Below are positions 63,242-64,000 of a DNA stretch of 64,000 bases, in pieces. Origin of the DNA: Geminicoccus sp036263595 (lineage in GTDB: Bacteria > Pseudomonadota > Alphaproteobacteria > Geminicoccales > Geminicoccaceae); contig NZ_DATAGQ010000139.1 of the NCBI RefSeq assembly GCF_036263595.1, forward strand, positions 32,023 to 96,022, given 5' to 3'. The notes under the pieces are model-generated. The model was not told the origin of the DNA. It was given only the letters and a program-made list of their open reading frames with translations, and ran no database searches. Both the position numbers and the translations under genes were made by a program. Numbering within the stretch: the first letter of the stretch is position 1; every line of letters starts with the position of its first letter.

Positions 63242-64000
63242 GCGTGCCGTTGATCGAGGCCAGCCAGCTGGCCGTCCATTTCCGGACCGGTGCCGGCACC
63301 GTGCGCGCGGTGAACGACGTGTCGCTCATGATCCGCCCGGGCGAGACGCTGGGTCTGGTCGGCGAGAGCGGCTGCGGCAAAAGCACGCTCGGCCGGGCGA
63401 TGATGGGGCTGATCCCGCCAACGGGCGGCACGATCCGCTTCGACGGCCAGGAGGTGGCCGACCGCGCGGGCTGGTCGAGGCTGCGCCGGCAGACGGCGAT
63501 GATCTTCCAGGACCCCCTGAACTCCTTGAACCCGCGCGCCCGCGTGGGCGACATCATCGCCGAGGTCCTGCAGGTCCATGGCAAGGCGTCGGGCGGCCAG
63601 TTGCGCAGCCGGGTCGGCGAGCTGCTGACCCTGGTTGGCCTTCGCCCGGAGTTCGCGGAGCGGCGCCCCGGCACGCTGTCGGGCGGCCAGTGCCAGCGTG
63701 TCGGGATCGCCCGGGCGCTCGCGATCGAGCCGAAGCTGGTGATCGCCGACGAGTGCGTGGCGGCCCTGGACGTGTCGATCCAGGCGCAGATCATCAATCT
63801 CCTGATCGAGCTGAAGGAGAAGATGGGCCTCGCCCTCGTCTTCATCGCGCACGACCTGGCCCTGGTCCGCCGCTTATGCGACCGGGTGGCGGTCATGTAT
63901 CTCGGCCGGATCGTCGAGGAAGGACCGGTCGAGCAGGTCTTCCGCCGTCCGCTTCATCCCTATGCCGACGCCTTGATCCAGGCGATCCCGGAGATCGATC
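63238..64000 (+). CDS. dppF: Dipeptide/oligopeptide ABC transporter ATPase (DppF type), cut by window end
   Basis: The first 254 residues of the second ATPase. Walker A GESGCGKST, Q-loop IFQDPLNSLNPRARVGDII, signature LSGGQCQRV, and Walker B LVIADECVAALDVS; the usual Pro after ADE is Cys here. GTG start overlaps dppD stop by four bases. The 3' end lies beyond the window. Confidence 0.93.
   Translation, partial: MSVPLIEASQLAVHFRTGAGTVRAVNDVSLMIRPGETLGLVGESGCGKSTLGRAMMGLIPPTGGTIRFDGQEVADRAGWSRLRRQTAMIFQDPLNSLNPRARVGDIIAEVLQVHGKASGGQLRSRVGELLTLVGLRPEFAERRPGTLSGGQCQRVGIARALAIEPKLVIADECVAALDVSIQAQIINLLIELKEKMGLALVFIAHDLALVRRLCDRVAVMYLGRIVEEGPVEQVFRRPLHPYADALIQAIPEID

Noticed and set aside
1..64000. 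tRNA, rRNA, CRISPR and insertion sequences
   Set aside because: No cloverleaf-like, rRNA-like or transposase sequence was recognised by reading; a covariance-model scan would settle small RNAs.

Overview
The window is a GC-rich, gene-dense bacterial chromosome segment with no rRNA, tRNA, CRISPR array or insertion sequence that I could find. An LdtR-type MarR regulator, a four-cysteine Fnr next to cytochrome bd genes, a CydX peptide, a DUF1127 protein and a base composition near two-thirds G+C all point to an alphaproteobacterium, perhaps Rhodospirillales or Geminicoccales. The order is a guess; the class is fairly secure.

Layout. 1-14 kb is mixed housekeeping: the 3' end of a SulP transporter with a tandem Usp protein, an acyltransferase, HrpB helicase, PurB, LdtR, HemB, CorA, and a dehydrogenase plus Gfo/Idh pair. 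13.8-22.3 kb is a low-oxygen respiration module: an Fnr regulator, cydDC on the minus strand, cydABX-hemN on the plus strand, and a perfect Fnr box (TTGAT-N4-ATCAA) between the divergent operons. cydC is frameshifted in this sequence. 22.5-24 kb holds an RTX-repeat protein and a small unknown protein.

24.3-34.6 kb is a run of membrane genes: two CPA1-type Na+/H+ antiporters, an MscS channel, a voltage-gated-like ion channel with an odd filter, a ZIP-like protein, DUF421, an AI-2E family protein, DUF2254, and finally a glycine-rich BON-domain protein. It looks like an ion, osmotic and envelope-stress island. 34.8-45.2 kb is mixed: a secreted repeat protein, a SleB-type cell wall hydrolase, an enoyl-CoA hydratase broken by a stop codon, a KDG-kinase-like sugar kinase, DUF1127 and LysR genes, a lipoprotein, an orphan DhaL, HdeD, and a diguanylate cyclase whose N-terminus carries all the ethylene-binding residues of plant ETR1.

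45.3-53.7 kb is a sugar-acid catabolic locus around an IclR regulator: an enolase-superfamily dehydratase, a glyoxalase-fold protein, an aldo/keto reductase, an RraA/HMG-aldolase-like protein, a mannonate-dehydratase-like protein, a truncated sugar-binding protein and two ABC permeases. Three related inverted repeats lie between the IclR gene and the divergent operon. A stand-alone SF2 helicase follows at 53.8-55.8 kb, then a GH43-like hydrolase.

57.7-64 kb is one tightly overlapping operon: three paralogous proline-iminopeptidase-type alpha/beta hydrolases, then a dipeptide/oligopeptide ABC transporter (DppBCD and a DppF cut by the window end). The import genes and cytoplasmic peptidases probably serve one peptide or amide substrate class.
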